DNA of 64,000 nucleotides from Acinetobacter kookii (GTDB lineage Bacteria; Pseudomonadota; Gammaproteobacteria; Pseudomonadales; Moraxellaceae): NCBI RefSeq assembly GCF_900096895.1, contig NZ_FMYO01000002.1, forward strand, positions 267,119-331,118, given 5' to 3'. Under the pieces are notes generated by a model that was not told where the DNA came from, made no database searches, and worked only from the letters and a program-made list of their open reading frames with translations. Position 1 is the first letter of the stretch. Each line of letters begins with the position of its first letter. Made by a program: the position numbers and the translations under genes. Shown in pieces: positions 1 to 11,441 of the stretch.

Positions 1-12
1 AAAACTGCAAGA

Positions 13-1365
13 TTAGCCGGCCGGCTTGAACGACTTGTCAACCAGCCAGGCATTCATTTCTTCAAGGTCTTTTTCGGTCAATTTACCGACCGATGCTTTT
101 AAACGCAGCACATTAATCAAATAATCATATTTTGCGTTTAAATAATCCTGTTTGGCAGAAAAAGCATTGCGTTGGGCCAGCAGCACATCGACCATGGTTT
201 TTAAGCCTTCCTGATATTGTGCCTGAGAGGCCCGGGAAACCACTTCCGAGGAATCCATGGCAGCTTTTCGTGCCTGCAATTTGGCTTGATCGGTTTCTAC
301 CTGCATATAAGATTTTTTCACATCGGTATTGGCCTTGCGAATCGCAGCATCCAGTTGAGATTCGCTTTTTTTCACGTTCACCGCGGCTTTTTGAATGGAT
401 TTCTGTGTTCTGCCCCCGGTATAAACGTTCCAGTTCATCTCTACGCCAATCTGGTCAAACTTGCCATCGCTGGACACCACATTTTGCGGGGACTGCTTGA
501 TATAACCATACGTCCCTACCGCCTCAATTTGTGGATATAAGGCGGCTTTTTCTACCCGCTTCTGGTCTTCTGCATAATGCTGCTGTATGCGTGCCTGCTG
601 AACAGAAAGATTCTGGCTGAGTGCCAGCGCTGTCCAGGCATCCAGATCTGCTGGATAAGGCTTCTGAAATTGAAAATCGTCCCGGAGTACGGCTAGACTT
701 TCTTGATAGGGTCCGATTAACTGGGACAGTTGTTCCTGTGCCAAAACCAGTTGCACATGCGTGGCAATTCGGTTGGCCCGGGCACTTTCATATTGTGCAT
801 TGGCCTCACTGACATCGCTTTTTGCCACTAGGCCTTCTTTCAGTTTGGCATTCATGACATTCAGCTGTTCGAACAGAGCTTTTTCTTCCTGAAGATTGGC
901 TACGGTTAAACTCTGCTGACGCAATACATTAAAATAACTTTCAGAAACATTTAAAATGTGTTCCTGGCGCTGCAATTGTAAAGTGATTTCACTCAGGCTG
1001 ACGGACGTTTTGACCTGTTTTAAACCTTCCCAGACATCCCAGCGGAAGATCGGCTGGCGTGCAGTAATGGCAATTTGTCGAGTGGTGGACGATGAAGCCG
1101 CAAATGCATCGGAAGGAAAACCCGGTATAGTGCTGTCACTGGTCTGCTGGCTTTTACGCGCCACATTTCCAGAAATAGTCACCGTTGGCAGTAAATTCCC
1201 TTTGGCAATGCCGAAATTGAGTTGATCTGCTTCATACTGTAAAAGATTGGCTTGCCAATTGGGATCGCTGTTTTTTGCCCGCTGATAGGCTTCCACCAAA
1301 TCTAAAGCATGACTCCATGAGCTGAACAACAACGCCCATGCACCAATGAGTATTTTAATATCCAT
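13..1365 (-). CDS. tolC: TolC family outer membrane channel protein
   Basis: Outer membrane efflux and secretion duct of the TolC/OEP family, the exit channel for tripartite pumps and type I secretion. The 450-residue product has an N-terminal signal peptide (hydrophobic core at residues 5-17, likely cleavage after Ser-His-Ala, residue 20). Two long alpha-helical repeat regions follow, rich in Gln, Ala and Glu, as expected for OEP repeats. The C-terminal part ends with the conserved run of helix and strand around DYLNAKYDYLINVLRLK. Length fits the family (440-490). No pump gene adjoins it, so its partners are probably encoded elsewhere, as is usual for TolC. It stands alone on the minus strand, divergent from the next gene. 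The family call is strong; the exact paralogue is less certain. Confidence 0.9.
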   Translation of the reverse strand: MDIKILIGAWALLFSSWSHALDLVEAYQRAKNSDPNWQANLLQYEADQLNFGIAKGNLLPTVTISGNVARKSQQTSDSTIPGFPSDAFAASSSTTRQIAITARQPIFRWDVWEGLKQVKTSVSLSEITLQLQRQEHILNVSESYFNVLRQQSLTVANLQEEKALFEQLNVMNAKLKEGLVAKSDVSEANAQYESARANRIATHVQLVLAQEQLSQLIGPYQESLAVLRDDFQFQKPYPADLDAWTALALSQNLSVQQARIQQHYAEDQKRVEKAALYPQIEAVGTYGYIKQSPQNVVSSDGKFDQIGVEMNWNVYTGGRTQKSIQKAAVNVKKSESQLDAAIRKANTDVKKSYMQVETDQAKLQARKAAMDSSEVVSRASQAQYQEGLKTMVDVLLAQRNAFSAKQDYLNAKYDYLINVLRLKASVGKLTEKDLEEMNAWLVDKSFKPAG

Positions 1366-1642
1366 TTTTTATAGTAAATCCCTACTAGCGACCCGCGACC
1401 ATCCATAGACACGCATATTTATAATAAAAACTATGCAATATTAAAATGATCTTCTCAATTTTCCGTATGATTTTTATTAATTTTTACCTTCTGTACATGC
1501 TTGATCCATCGGCCTTCATCGAACTTGTCCATCATCACAGCGCGTAACCAAAACCCTCCACAACACTACAAAAACAAAGACTTTTTCAGTTATACAATAC
1601 CCGCATACCCTACAAATCATTGCCGCATATACCCGATATAGA
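1366..1642. other. Divergent intergenic region, tolC / lipoprotein gene
   Basis: AT-rich 277-base spacer between two divergent genes, so it should hold both promoters. I see no convincing Shine-Dalgarno sequence in front of the plus-strand gene and no clear operator or RNA gene. Confidence 0.5.
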
Positions 1643-2710
1643 ATGACTGTGCCTTTAAAAACAAATTTTTCTGTTAAGCAATGCTTTCCTTTGTTTATTT
1701 TTATCCTTCTCATCGGGTGTCAAAAACCCGAGCCTCAACCTATCCCAGAACAGGTACAAAAACAATCACAACAAGATGAAACGGTAGATTTAACGTTATT
1801 ATGCAAAAATCTTGAAAAAAACATGCTGGCCATTAATGCCGAACGCACCACTTTTGCACTGGAACAGATTAATCAGGATCTCAAGTTATGCTTGCCGCTG
1901 TCGACATTAGCGGAACAACAACATTTATTAAAACTGTCCAATCAAATGTACGACAGCTTTCTCAGCGTGGATAGAACCGCGTCACAACAAGTCGCTTTTG
2001 AAGCATATGCTTTTGATTTATCGCAGCATCCGACCATTCAACAACACCATTTTGAACAACTGAATTTACGTGATCAATATCTATTAAAACATAAAGGGCA
2101 AGCCTATATAGAGTTATATGATCGCGGTAAAGGCCAGATTAATTATCGCCGCAGTCCTGAATATTTAGCCAGAATTTTTGCGCCTTATATGCCGCCAGCC
2201 GAACAGGTCTTTATCGAAAATTTGGCTAGCCAAAATATGCTACCGGTATTTTCAGATCAAATCCTAATTATTGAACCGCACGAAATTGTGTCCCGAGCTT
2301 TATTTTGGGAAGATTATTTAAATCAATATCCAAAGAGCAGCTATCGCAAAGATGCTGAGTATCTTTTACAGATGTATACCCTGTTTTTATTTAAAGGCAT
2401 GAGTGATTCACCTGTCTCGGATACTTATCTGGATCAATATGCCATCCAAAGTAGTTCGCTGGATGAAATTGAAAAATTAGCCCAGGTCAAAAATTCACAT
2501 TTAGCCGTTCAAGCGAACAAGTTTCTGCAATTTCTGCAATTATCTGAACAGCAGCGTTTAAAAGAAATTCCAGTCCAGCTCAGCCCTAAAGAACAACAGT
2601 CGATGTCTGAAAAGCAGCTTGCACTCAAACAGTTAGATGAATATTTAGGTCTACAAAATCTAAGCCTTTCCAACCCGCGCGACTGTTTTAGTGATGCGGT
2701 TTGTCTTTAA
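1643..2710 (+). CDS. Putative lipoprotein of unknown function
   Basis: A 355-residue protein I do not recognise. It opens with a type II signal peptide: basic N-region, hydrophobic core around residues 15-24 (FPLFIFILLIG) and a lipobox ending at Cys26. It should therefore be lipidated, and Gln at +2 favours the outer membrane. The mature part starts with a Pro/Gln-rich linker and is then mainly helical, with many Leu, Gln and Glu residues and no membrane segment. That suggests a helical-repeat periplasmic domain. No catalytic motif is visible. Codon use matches the neighbours, so it is unlikely to be recent. It is probably monocistronic, lying between tolC (divergent) and the thiC riboswitch. 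The start codon lacks a clear ribosome binding site but is the only one that preserves the signal peptide. Confidence 0.7.
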   Translation: MTVPLKTNFSVKQCFPLFIFILLIGCQKPEPQPIPEQVQKQSQQDETVDLTLLCKNLEKNMLAINAERTTFALEQINQDLKLCLPLSTLAEQQHLLKLSNQMYDSFLSVDRTASQQVAFEAYAFDLSQHPTIQQHHFEQLNLRDQYLLKHKGQAYIELYDRGKGQINYRRSPEYLARIFAPYMPPAEQVFIENLASQNMLPVFSDQILIIEPHEIVSRALFWEDYLNQYPKSSYRKDAEYLLQMYTLFLFKGMSDSPVSDTYLDQYAIQSSSLDEIEKLAQVKNSHLAVQANKFLQFLQLSEQQRLKEIPVQLSPKEQQSMSEKQLALKQLDEYLGLQNLSLSNPRDCFSDAVCL

Positions 2711-2802
2711 GCCTGGGTCGCTCTCCCTGTTCAATACCCCAGGCAAAAGCGATATTTTATGTGAATGTTTTTTTGTGGTTCGGCATGTTAAGATGACGCA
2801 TA

Positions 2803-2920
2803 GCTTGACGGAGCGCGAGTAATAACTTGCTGAGATCACCTAAATTCTATATGCAGCTATGGCATTTGATGGTGAGTACCGTTGAACCTGATCAGGTTAA
2901 GACCTGCGTAGGAATCAAGC
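2803..2920 (+). promoter_or_regulatory. TPP riboswitch (THI element) upstream of thiC
   Basis: Classic thiamine pyrophosphate aptamer. The conserved CTGAGA lies at 2830-2835, and the second signature (ACCGTTGAACCTGATCAGG followed by GCGTAGGAA) at 2878-2914. Closing stem P1 is GCTTGA (2803-2808) with TCAAGC (2915-2920). A P3 arm sits between the two halves, closed by CACC/GGTG. It should repress thiC when TPP is plentiful. The downstream platform (2921-3041) contains a possible TTTATCC/GGATAAA pairing (2944-2950 with 2978-2984) but no obvious terminator, so control of translation or an alternative fold is possible. Confidence 0.93.
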
Positions 2921-2957
2921 CATCAAAAAACCTAAGCCTTCAATTTATCCATGCTGA

Positions 2958-4937
<1,980 letters not shown>

Positions 4938-4971
4938 TTCTGAAAAAAAAATCTTTTATTTTCATGAAATT

Positions 4972-5010
4972 CTCAGTTAGGATGAGTGTATGATTTTCAT
5001 CCTGACTGAG
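4972..5010. promoter_or_regulatory. Long inverted repeat just before nudF
   Basis: Fourteen-base arms CTCAGTTAGGATGA (4972-4985) and TCATCCTGACTGAG (4997-5010) with an 11-base loop; as RNA only one pair is a G-U wobble. The right arm ends four bases before the nudF ATG and contains the only GAG that could act as its ribosome binding site. It could end thiC transcription (there is no U run after it), gate nudF translation, or be a DNA operator. Confidence 0.6.
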
Positions 5011-5014
5011 CTAT

Positions 5015-5635
5015 ATGAATATTATTAAACAAGCGACCTATCATCGCGACCAAGTCCAAGTTCAGTCCCGTGAATATCTTTTTCGTGGCTTCATTCAGGT
5101 TGAAAAAGTGAATCTCTGTCATCGCTTATTTAACCAGAGCGAATTCACTCCAGTCATGCAGCGCGAACTGATTCACCGACCCGAAGCCGCAGGTGTCCTG
5201 ATTTATGATGATGCCCAGCAAAAATTTGCCCTGATTGAGCAATTCCGTGTCGGTGCGCTGGATGATCCAGAATCCCCCTGGCAATTGGAAATTATTGCCG
5301 GTGTTCTCGATGGCAATGAATCACCAGAGAACTGCTTACGCCGTGAAAGTCTAGAGGAATCGGGCTGCGAGATTGATCAGTTACAGCATTTATTCAGCTT
5401 TTATCCTTCAGCTGGGGCCTGCTCTGAACTGTTCCACTTATATAGTGCCCAGGCACATCTTCCGCAGCAAGGCGGAATCTTTGGCATGCCGGATGAAGGA
5501 GAAAACATTCAGCTGCATATCATTGATTATGATCAGATCACGATTTTACTGAGTAATGGCCGTTTAAAGAATGCACCGGTCATAATGGCCTTGCAATGGC
5601 TGCAACAACATATTAAAACAACAAGGAATGTCTAA
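5015..5635 (+). CDS. nudF: ADP-ribose pyrophosphatase (Nudix hydrolase)
   Basis: Nudix hydrolase that should split ADP-ribose to AMP and ribose 5-phosphate. The 206-residue protein has the full Nudix box (GX5EX7REUXEEXGU) at about residues 96-118, with Arg-Glu-Ser-Leu-Glu-Glu-Ser-Gly at its core. The N-terminal beta domain and the downstream Gly-Ala-Cys-Ser-Glu segment fit the ADP-ribose branch. It is followed by cpdA, with overlap or near contact depending on the cpdA start, as in E. coli nudF-yqiB-cpdA minus yqiB. Its ribosome binding site is weak and lies inside the inverted repeat at 4972-5010. Confidence 0.9.
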   Translation: MNIIKQATYHRDQVQVQSREYLFRGFIQVEKVNLCHRLFNQSEFTPVMQRELIHRPEAAGVLIYDDAQQKFALIEQFRVGALDDPESPWQLEIIAGVLDGNESPENCLRRESLEESGCEIDQLQHLFSFYPSAGACSELFHLYSAQAHLPQQGGIFGMPDEGENIQLHIIDYDQITILLSNGRLKNAPVIMALQWLQQHIKTTRNV

Positions 5636-5645
5636 GGAGCCAGAC

Positions 5646-6455
5646 ATGACTTTATCCAACAATAATCAAGACCAGCAAGACTGGACCATTATTCAAATTT
5701 CAGATACACACTTGATGAATCAGGAAGATTTAGAATTTGTGCACATGAATCCAGAACACAGCTTTCAATCGGTTATGCAGCAAATTCGACAGCAATATCC
5801 AAATGTCGATGCCATTATCAATACGGGTGACCTGGCTCAAGTCCCGGTTGCAGAAACCTATAGCCGTTATCTGTCTTTTATGCAGCGGCTAGGGATTCCG
5901 TTTTATCAGATTCCGGGTAATCATGACAATATTGATATCTTCCCGTTCTACCAAAATAAAGACGAAGCACAGGCCATTCATTTTGGCAGATGGAGCTTTG
6001 TGCTATTAAACAGTGCAGTACAAGACAGAATCGACGGCTGGATTAAACAAGAGCAACTGCAACAACTGGAGGTACTTTTAGCAAAACTGCAACAGCAATT
6101 CGTCATCGTGGCATGTCATCACCATCCTTTTGAAATGCGATCAACATGGATCGATCAGCACATCTTGAAAAATACTGAAAATTTAACCGATATTCTGGCC
6201 AAGCACAGCAATGTCAAAGCGGTTATTTTTGGTCATGTGCATCAGGATTCGTGCCATGAATGGCAGCACATCCAGTTTATTTCTACCCCATCCACCTGTA
6301 TTCAGTTCAAACCCTTAAGTGAAGATTTTGCCCTGGATGATGAAGCTCCAGGTTTTCGTGTCCTGCATCTGAAAGCCAATGGTGAGCTTGAAACCCAAAT
6401 TCACCGAGTTCTAACAGCACGACAACAAATTAATCGTGAAATTTCAGGTTATTAA
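5646..6455 (+). CDS. cpdA: 3',5'-cyclic AMP phosphodiesterase CpdA
   Basis: Class III cyclic nucleotide phosphodiesterase that lowers cAMP. Metallophosphoesterase motifs are all present: SDTH (19-22), GDLA (61-64), GNHD (91-94), the ACHHHP stretch and FGHVH near the C-terminus. ATG 5646 is preferred because AAGGAG lies six bases upstream; an in-frame ATG at 5628 would overlap nudF. It is co-transcribed with nudF. Product 269 residues, normal for the family. Confidence 0.92.
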   Translation: MTLSNNNQDQQDWTIIQISDTHLMNQEDLEFVHMNPEHSFQSVMQQIRQQYPNVDAIINTGDLAQVPVAETYSRYLSFMQRLGIPFYQIPGNHDNIDIFPFYQNKDEAQAIHFGRWSFVLLNSAVQDRIDGWIKQEQLQQLEVLLAKLQQQFVIVACHHHPFEMRSTWIDQHILKNTENLTDILAKHSNVKAVIFGHVHQDSCHEWQHIQFISTPSTCIQFKPLSEDFALDDEAPGFRVLHLKANGELETQIHRVLTARQQINREISGY

Positions 6456-6605
6456 CTTTTCATTTTGTTTTTTTTCTATTACTTTATGCCTTCTAAAGGA
6501 AGCATGCTCGGTAGAATCCAAGCATCAAAGACTATCAAAAAGCACAAAAAGTCTATATGATGACGACCCTCGAAGGAAAATCTCCTTAGGGTTGGATAAA
6601 AACAC

Positions 6606-6635
6606 TTGCATATCACCATATTTTTTGCGTATAGA
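6606..6635 (+). promoter_or_regulatory. Probable sigma-70 promoter of dksA
   Basis: TTGCAT (6606-6611), an 18-base spacer and TATAGA (6630-6635) give a near-consensus promoter, with a predicted start about 22 bases before the dksA ATG. Confidence 0.5.
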
Positions 6636-6664
6636 TAGTACGCATATGATGAGGAATGCCCTAT

Positions 6665-7192
6665 ATGGCGAATGACAACCAAAATCAAGTCTTGGACGAA
6701 CAAACTGATGTTGTAGATGAAAAATCTACCAAACGCGTGCGTAAAACAAAGCCAAAAGCGTCAGAAAGTGGTTCTACTGCTAGCTTATTTGGTATTGCAC
6801 CTTATCAGCCTAAAAAAAATGAAGAATACATGTCTGAAGGACAGCTTGAGCATTTCCGCCAGATCTTGATGGCATGGAAAGCAGAGTTGATGTCTGAAGT
6901 AGACCGCACCCTAAACACCATGCAAGACGAAAATACCGCATTGCCTGACGTGAATGACCGTGCCACACAAGAAGAAGAGTTTGCCATCGAACTCCGTACC
7001 CGTGACCGTGAACGCAAGCTGATCCGCAAGATTGAGCAATCTATCGAAGCGATTAAAAACGACGATTACGGTTTCTGTGAAACATGTGGTATTGAAATTG
7101 GCCTGCGTCGTCTTGAAGCACGTCCAACGGCTACCCTTTGTATTGACTGCAAAACCCTGGCAGAAATCAAAGAGAAGCAAAATAACGGTTAA
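6665..7192 (+). CDS. dksA: RNA polymerase-binding transcription factor DksA
   Basis: Binds the RNA polymerase secondary channel and works with ppGpp on rRNA and amino-acid promoters. The coiled-coil tip carries Asp95 and Asp98 in PDVNDRA, equivalent to E. coli Asp71 and Asp74. The four-Cys zinc finger is complete (Cys138, Cys141, Cys159, Cys162). ATG 6665 is chosen because GAGGA sits nine bases upstream; ATG 6656 is too close to that site. The N-terminus (about residues 1-50) is longer than in E. coli and rich in charged residues. It precedes gluQ, a linkage conserved in many gammaproteobacteria. Confidence 0.96.
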   Translation: MANDNQNQVLDEQTDVVDEKSTKRVRKTKPKASESGSTASLFGIAPYQPKKNEEYMSEGQLEHFRQILMAWKAELMSEVDRTLNTMQDENTALPDVNDRATQEEEFAIELRTRDRERKLIRKIEQSIEAIKNDDYGFCETCGIEIGLRRLEARPTATLCIDCKTLAEIKEKQNNG

Positions 7193-7218
7193 TACTGTGT
7201 TAAGTAATCCCTCCCTGA

Positions 7219-7241
7219 CCCTCCCTTTAAGAAAGGGAGGG
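7219..7241. repeat. GC-rich hairpin repeat between dksA and gluQ
   Basis: Perfect 10-base inverted repeat CCCTCCCTTT / AAAGGGAGGG with a three-base loop, preceded by a second copy of CCCTCCCT at 7209-7216. The shape and composition resemble dispersed intergenic hairpin repeats (REP-like). It may also attenuate transcription from dksA into gluQ. Confidence 0.6.
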
Positions 7242-7259
7242 AAAGCAGAAGAGAATTAC

Positions 7260-8114
7260 GTGGGTCGGTTTGCGCCATCGCCAACCGGCCCTTTGCATTT
7301 TGGTTCACTCATTACAGCGGTGGCCAGTTATTGCGATGCCCGTGCCCATCAGGGTCAATGGCTGGTGCGGATTGAAGATACCGACATTCCCCGGATTTAC
7401 CCAGGTAGTGAAGAGCATATCCTGCGTTCAATCGATGCATTCCAGTTTGAGCCTGATGCCGAGATCATTTTCCAGAAAGACCGCCTCGATATTTATGAAT
7501 ATGTCATAGAACATCTGCATCAGCAAGGCTGGGTCTATGCCTGCCAGTGCACCCGTAAAATGCTCGGTTCCAATCATATCTACGCCGGAACCTGCCGCGA
7601 TTTAAACCTGCCTTTCGAGCAGCAAGCCATTCGTCTGAAAGTATCAGATCAGACCATTTGTTTCACTGATCGCCTGCAAGGTACACACTGTTCCAATCTG
7701 CAATACGACCTGGGTGATTTTGTGTTGAAGCGCCGTGATGGCATTATCAATTACCAGCTGGCAGTGGTGGTCGATGATTATCTGCAAGGCATGACCCATG
7801 TGGTTCGCGGCGCAGATCTGCTGGATAATACCGAACGGCAAATCTGGCTCGGTTCGCTGCTGGGTTATCCGCAACTTGAATATATGCATCTGCCTTTAGC
7901 AATGAACGCTCAGGGACAAAAACTCTCTAAACAGAATCTGGCCCAAGCACTCGATCTGAAGCGTGCTCCCGAATTATTGCAGCAAGCCATTCGCGCCTTG
8001 CACCAGCCGGAAGTTGATTTAGACATACCGGAAAATATGCTGAAACAGGCCATTGCCCAGTGGAATACAGACTTCATTCCACATACAACTGAGCTACACG
8101 GCAGCTATTTATAA
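7260..8114 (+). CDS. gluQ: Glutamyl-Q tRNA(Asp) synthetase
   Basis: Truncated GluRS paralogue that places glutamate on queuosine at the wobble position of tRNA(Asp). The 284-residue product begins VGRFAPSPTGPLHFGS, which carries the HIGH-like class I motif (HFGS), and has a KLSKQ version of KMSKS. The zinc-binding region is CQC...Y..TC. The start is uncertain: GTG 7260 gives the family N-terminus, but the frame stays open far upstream through the hairpin repeat and into dksA. The anticodon-binding domain of GluRS is absent, as expected for this family. Confidence 0.9.
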   Translation: MGRFAPSPTGPLHFGSLITAVASYCDARAHQGQWLVRIEDTDIPRIYPGSEEHILRSIDAFQFEPDAEIIFQKDRLDIYEYVIEHLHQQGWVYACQCTRKMLGSNHIYAGTCRDLNLPFEQQAIRLKVSDQTICFTDRLQGTHCSNLQYDLGDFVLKRRDGIINYQLAVVVDDYLQGMTHVVRGADLLDNTERQIWLGSLLGYPQLEYMHLPLAMNAQGQKLSKQNLAQALDLKRAPELLQQAIRALHQPEVDLDIPENMLKQAIAQWNTDFIPHTTELHGSYL

Positions 8115-8168
8115 ACCTCGGATTATCGTTAAGCTAAAAACACCTACACCAGTCATGGCAGAATCACG

Positions 8169-8402
8169 ATGTTTTTTATATTTGGCATTGGCCCTAAAAC
8201 CAAAGTGGTCGAGAAAAATCAGTTTTTATGTCCGGTATGCAGAACCAGAAGTGCCTATGAATTAAAACAGCAGCGTAATTATTTTTCTTTATTTTTTATC
8301 CCACTGATTCCCCTCTCAAAAGCCAAAGGAGAATTTGTGAAATGTTTACACTGTGGAACCGAAATGCCGAGCACAGTGTTAAACCATGCTCGGCCAGATT
8401 GA
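8169..8402 (+). CDS. Small zinc-ribbon protein
   Basis: A 77-residue protein that begins MFFIFGIGPKTK and carries two CxxC knuckles (CPVC at 21-24 and CLHC about 59-62) separated by a hydrophobic stretch (FSLFFIPLIPLSKA). This is the layout of the zinc-ribbon family with an N-terminal FFIFG signature (zinc_ribbon_15-like). Function is unknown; the hydrophobic insert might contact a membrane or a partner. It is 54 bases after gluQ and may be co-transcribed. No clear ribosome binding site is visible. Confidence 0.7.
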   Translation: MFFIFGIGPKTKVVEKNQFLCPVCRTRSAYELKQQRNYFSLFFIPLIPLSKAKGEFVKCLHCGTEMPSTVLNHARPD

Positions 8403-8417
8403 TCGTCCGAATCAACG

Positions 8418-9614
8418 CTAGAAGCTTGACTCTTCTTTGCTTGGATTGGCTTTTTGTGTAGTGGCATCAATTTTCAAAATCAGGCTGATCATCACTGCAC
8501 ACATAATTAACGATGAACCGCCATAACTGATAAACGGCAAGGTCAAACCTTTGGTCGGCAACATGCCCATATTCATTCCGGCATTCACCAGAATTTGCAG
8601 CAGGAAGATGATACTGATGCCATAGGCCAGATAACCTGCACGCAAGTATTGATACTGCAAGGCACGATGTCCGATCTTGATACAGCACACCACCATCATG
8701 AAGGACAGGATCAATACGGTGCTGATGCCGAAAAAGCCGAATTCCTCACCCAGAATCGCCAGCATAAAGTCCGTATGCGCTTCAGGCAGATAAGACATTT
8801 TCTGGATACTATGACCCAGCCCTACCCCAGTCCATTCACCCCGGCCAAAAGCCATCAATGCATTGGAAAGCTGATAGCCAGTACCTAAGGGATCCGCCCA
8901 GGGATTGGTAAAAGACAAGGCACGCTGTAAACGGTAAGGCTCGAAAATAATCGCCGCAGCCAAAGCGCATACAATCGCGATCAGGAAGAAAATAAACTGG
9001 ATCGGCGGTGCCCCCGCCAGGAAGAACACACCTAAAATCATCAGGACGATCACCGCAGTCGCACCCAGATCGGGCTCCAGCAGGATCAAGCCTACCGTGA
9101 TGATCATCACGCCGACCAGTCGGTACAGGCCGGAAGCGCTGTTTCTCACTTCTTTCGCCCGTCGTACTACATAATCCGCAGTAAAGATGGCCATCATGAC
9201 CTTGGCCACTTCGGAAGCCTGCAAGGTAAAGCCAGCCACCTTAATCCATCGGGTGGAGCCGTTGACCTCGGTACCGGCAACCAAGACCACTGCCAGCAGC
9301 AGAATGGTCATGATCCACAGCGGGAAGGTATTATTAAACCAGACATTCAGCGACACTTTATAAGCCAGAAATGCAGCTACGCCTGCCGCAAAAATGGAAA
9401 TGCCGTGTCGAATTACAAAATGAAATGGATTTTCATGTAAGCGGTCGGCATAGGGCATCGATGCCGATGCCACCATGATGGAGCCAATACACAGCAAGGC
9501 AATTACACAGAAAATCAGTACATTACGTGGCGTTACTTCCGCAGGAATTTTCGATCCCCACTCATTGTAGACCTGATTAATTTTATTTATGGTCGTCTGA
9601 GCTAACCCAGCCAT
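8418..9614 (-). CDS. ftsW: Peptidoglycan glycosyltransferase FtsW
   Basis: SEDS-family polymerase that makes septal peptidoglycan with its cognate class B PBP. The 398-residue protein has about ten membrane segments. It ends with the conserved loop and helix GLTLPFISYGGSS. The cytosolic N-terminus and its position directly after murD (21 bases) support FtsW rather than RodA. It is the second gene of a minus-strand murD-ftsW operon. Confidence 0.93.
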   Translation of the reverse strand: MAGLAQTTINKINQVYNEWGSKIPAEVTPRNVLIFCVIALLCIGSIMVASASMPYADRLHENPFHFVIRHGISIFAAGVAAFLAYKVSLNVWFNNTFPLWIMTILLLAVVLVAGTEVNGSTRWIKVAGFTLQASEVAKVMMAIFTADYVVRRAKEVRNSASGLYRLVGVMIITVGLILLEPDLGATAVIVLMILGVFFLAGAPPIQFIFFLIAIVCALAAAIIFEPYRLQRALSFTNPWADPLGTGYQLSNALMAFGRGEWTGVGLGHSIQKMSYLPEAHTDFMLAILGEEFGFFGISTVLILSFMMVVCCIKIGHRALQYQYLRAGYLAYGISIIFLLQILVNAGMNMGMLPTKGLTLPFISYGGSSLIMCAVMISLILKIDATTQKANPSKEESSF

Positions 9615-9635
9615 ACAACTTTCCTTATCGTTCTT

Positions 9636-10994
<1,359 letters not shown>

Positions 10995-11092
10995 TTATGG
11001 TCTGTTTTTAAAACTGACAAAATGTTAGCACTTTGCTGTTTTGAATGCTTTTTCTGTTTTGACTTTATCTCGGCTTTTTTGTGTCAGCGCGT

Positions 11093-11121
11093 AAAAAAAC
11101 CGTCATAAAAATGACGGTTTT
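11093..11121 (-). terminator. Terminator of the feo operon
   Basis: Perfect stem AAAACCGTCAT / ATGACGGTTTT with a four-base loop, followed on the minus strand by a T run. It lies 39 bases after the last gene of feoA-feoB-Cys-rich. Confidence 0.85.
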
Positions 11122-11159
11122 GCAAAATTCTTATTGAACAGGGAAATATAACTTGAAAG

Positions 11160-11411
11160 TTATTTCCATTTTACTGCCTGGACTTCAGGTTTTTTCGGAA
11201 CCTGTTCTTCATTTGCAGCACAGCCACAGCTCCCTCCGCAACCTGAAACCATCGCCGGCTTTAACCACTTCGCCAACGCTGTCCAGCCTTGCTTTGCACA
11301 GTACTGGGACAGTGCCGTGAAGACCGAGTTTGATGTTCGGGAAAAAACTTTCTTGAACACCACGACAGCACTCCAAAGGACCAAAGCAGCCACTATCAGA
11401 ATTTCAATCAT
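11160..11411 (-). CDS. FeoB-associated Cys-rich membrane protein
   Basis: An 83-residue protein with one N-terminal membrane segment (residues 3-20) and a Cys cluster reading SGCGGSCGCAA at about residues 55-65. Small Cys-rich membrane proteins of this kind accompany feoB in many bacteria in place of FeoC, and may pass or sense ferrous iron. It lies 30 bases after feoB in the same operon, which supports the call. The family match is by layout and location; function is inferred. Confidence 0.7.
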   Translation of the reverse strand: MIEILIVAALVLWSAVVVFKKVFSRTSNSVFTALSQYCAKQGWTALAKWLKPAMVSGCGGSCGCAANEEQVPKKPEVQAVKWK

Positions 11412-11441
11412 TTCAGTCTCCTTTCACAGCCTTAAATAAGC

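Noticed and set aside
6436..6675. 79-codon frame between cpdA and dksA
   Set aside because: Overlaps the cpdA end and the dksA promoter and start; nothing gene-like in the sequence.
7032..7259. Upstream extension of the gluQ frame into dksA
   Set aside because: It would overlap dksA and run through the hairpin repeat; the family N-terminus starts at about 7260.
8369..8394. GCCGAGCA / TGCTCGGC inverted repeat near the end of the zinc-ribbon gene
   Set aside because: The loop is 10 bases and there is no T run; it lies inside the coding part, so not called as a terminator.
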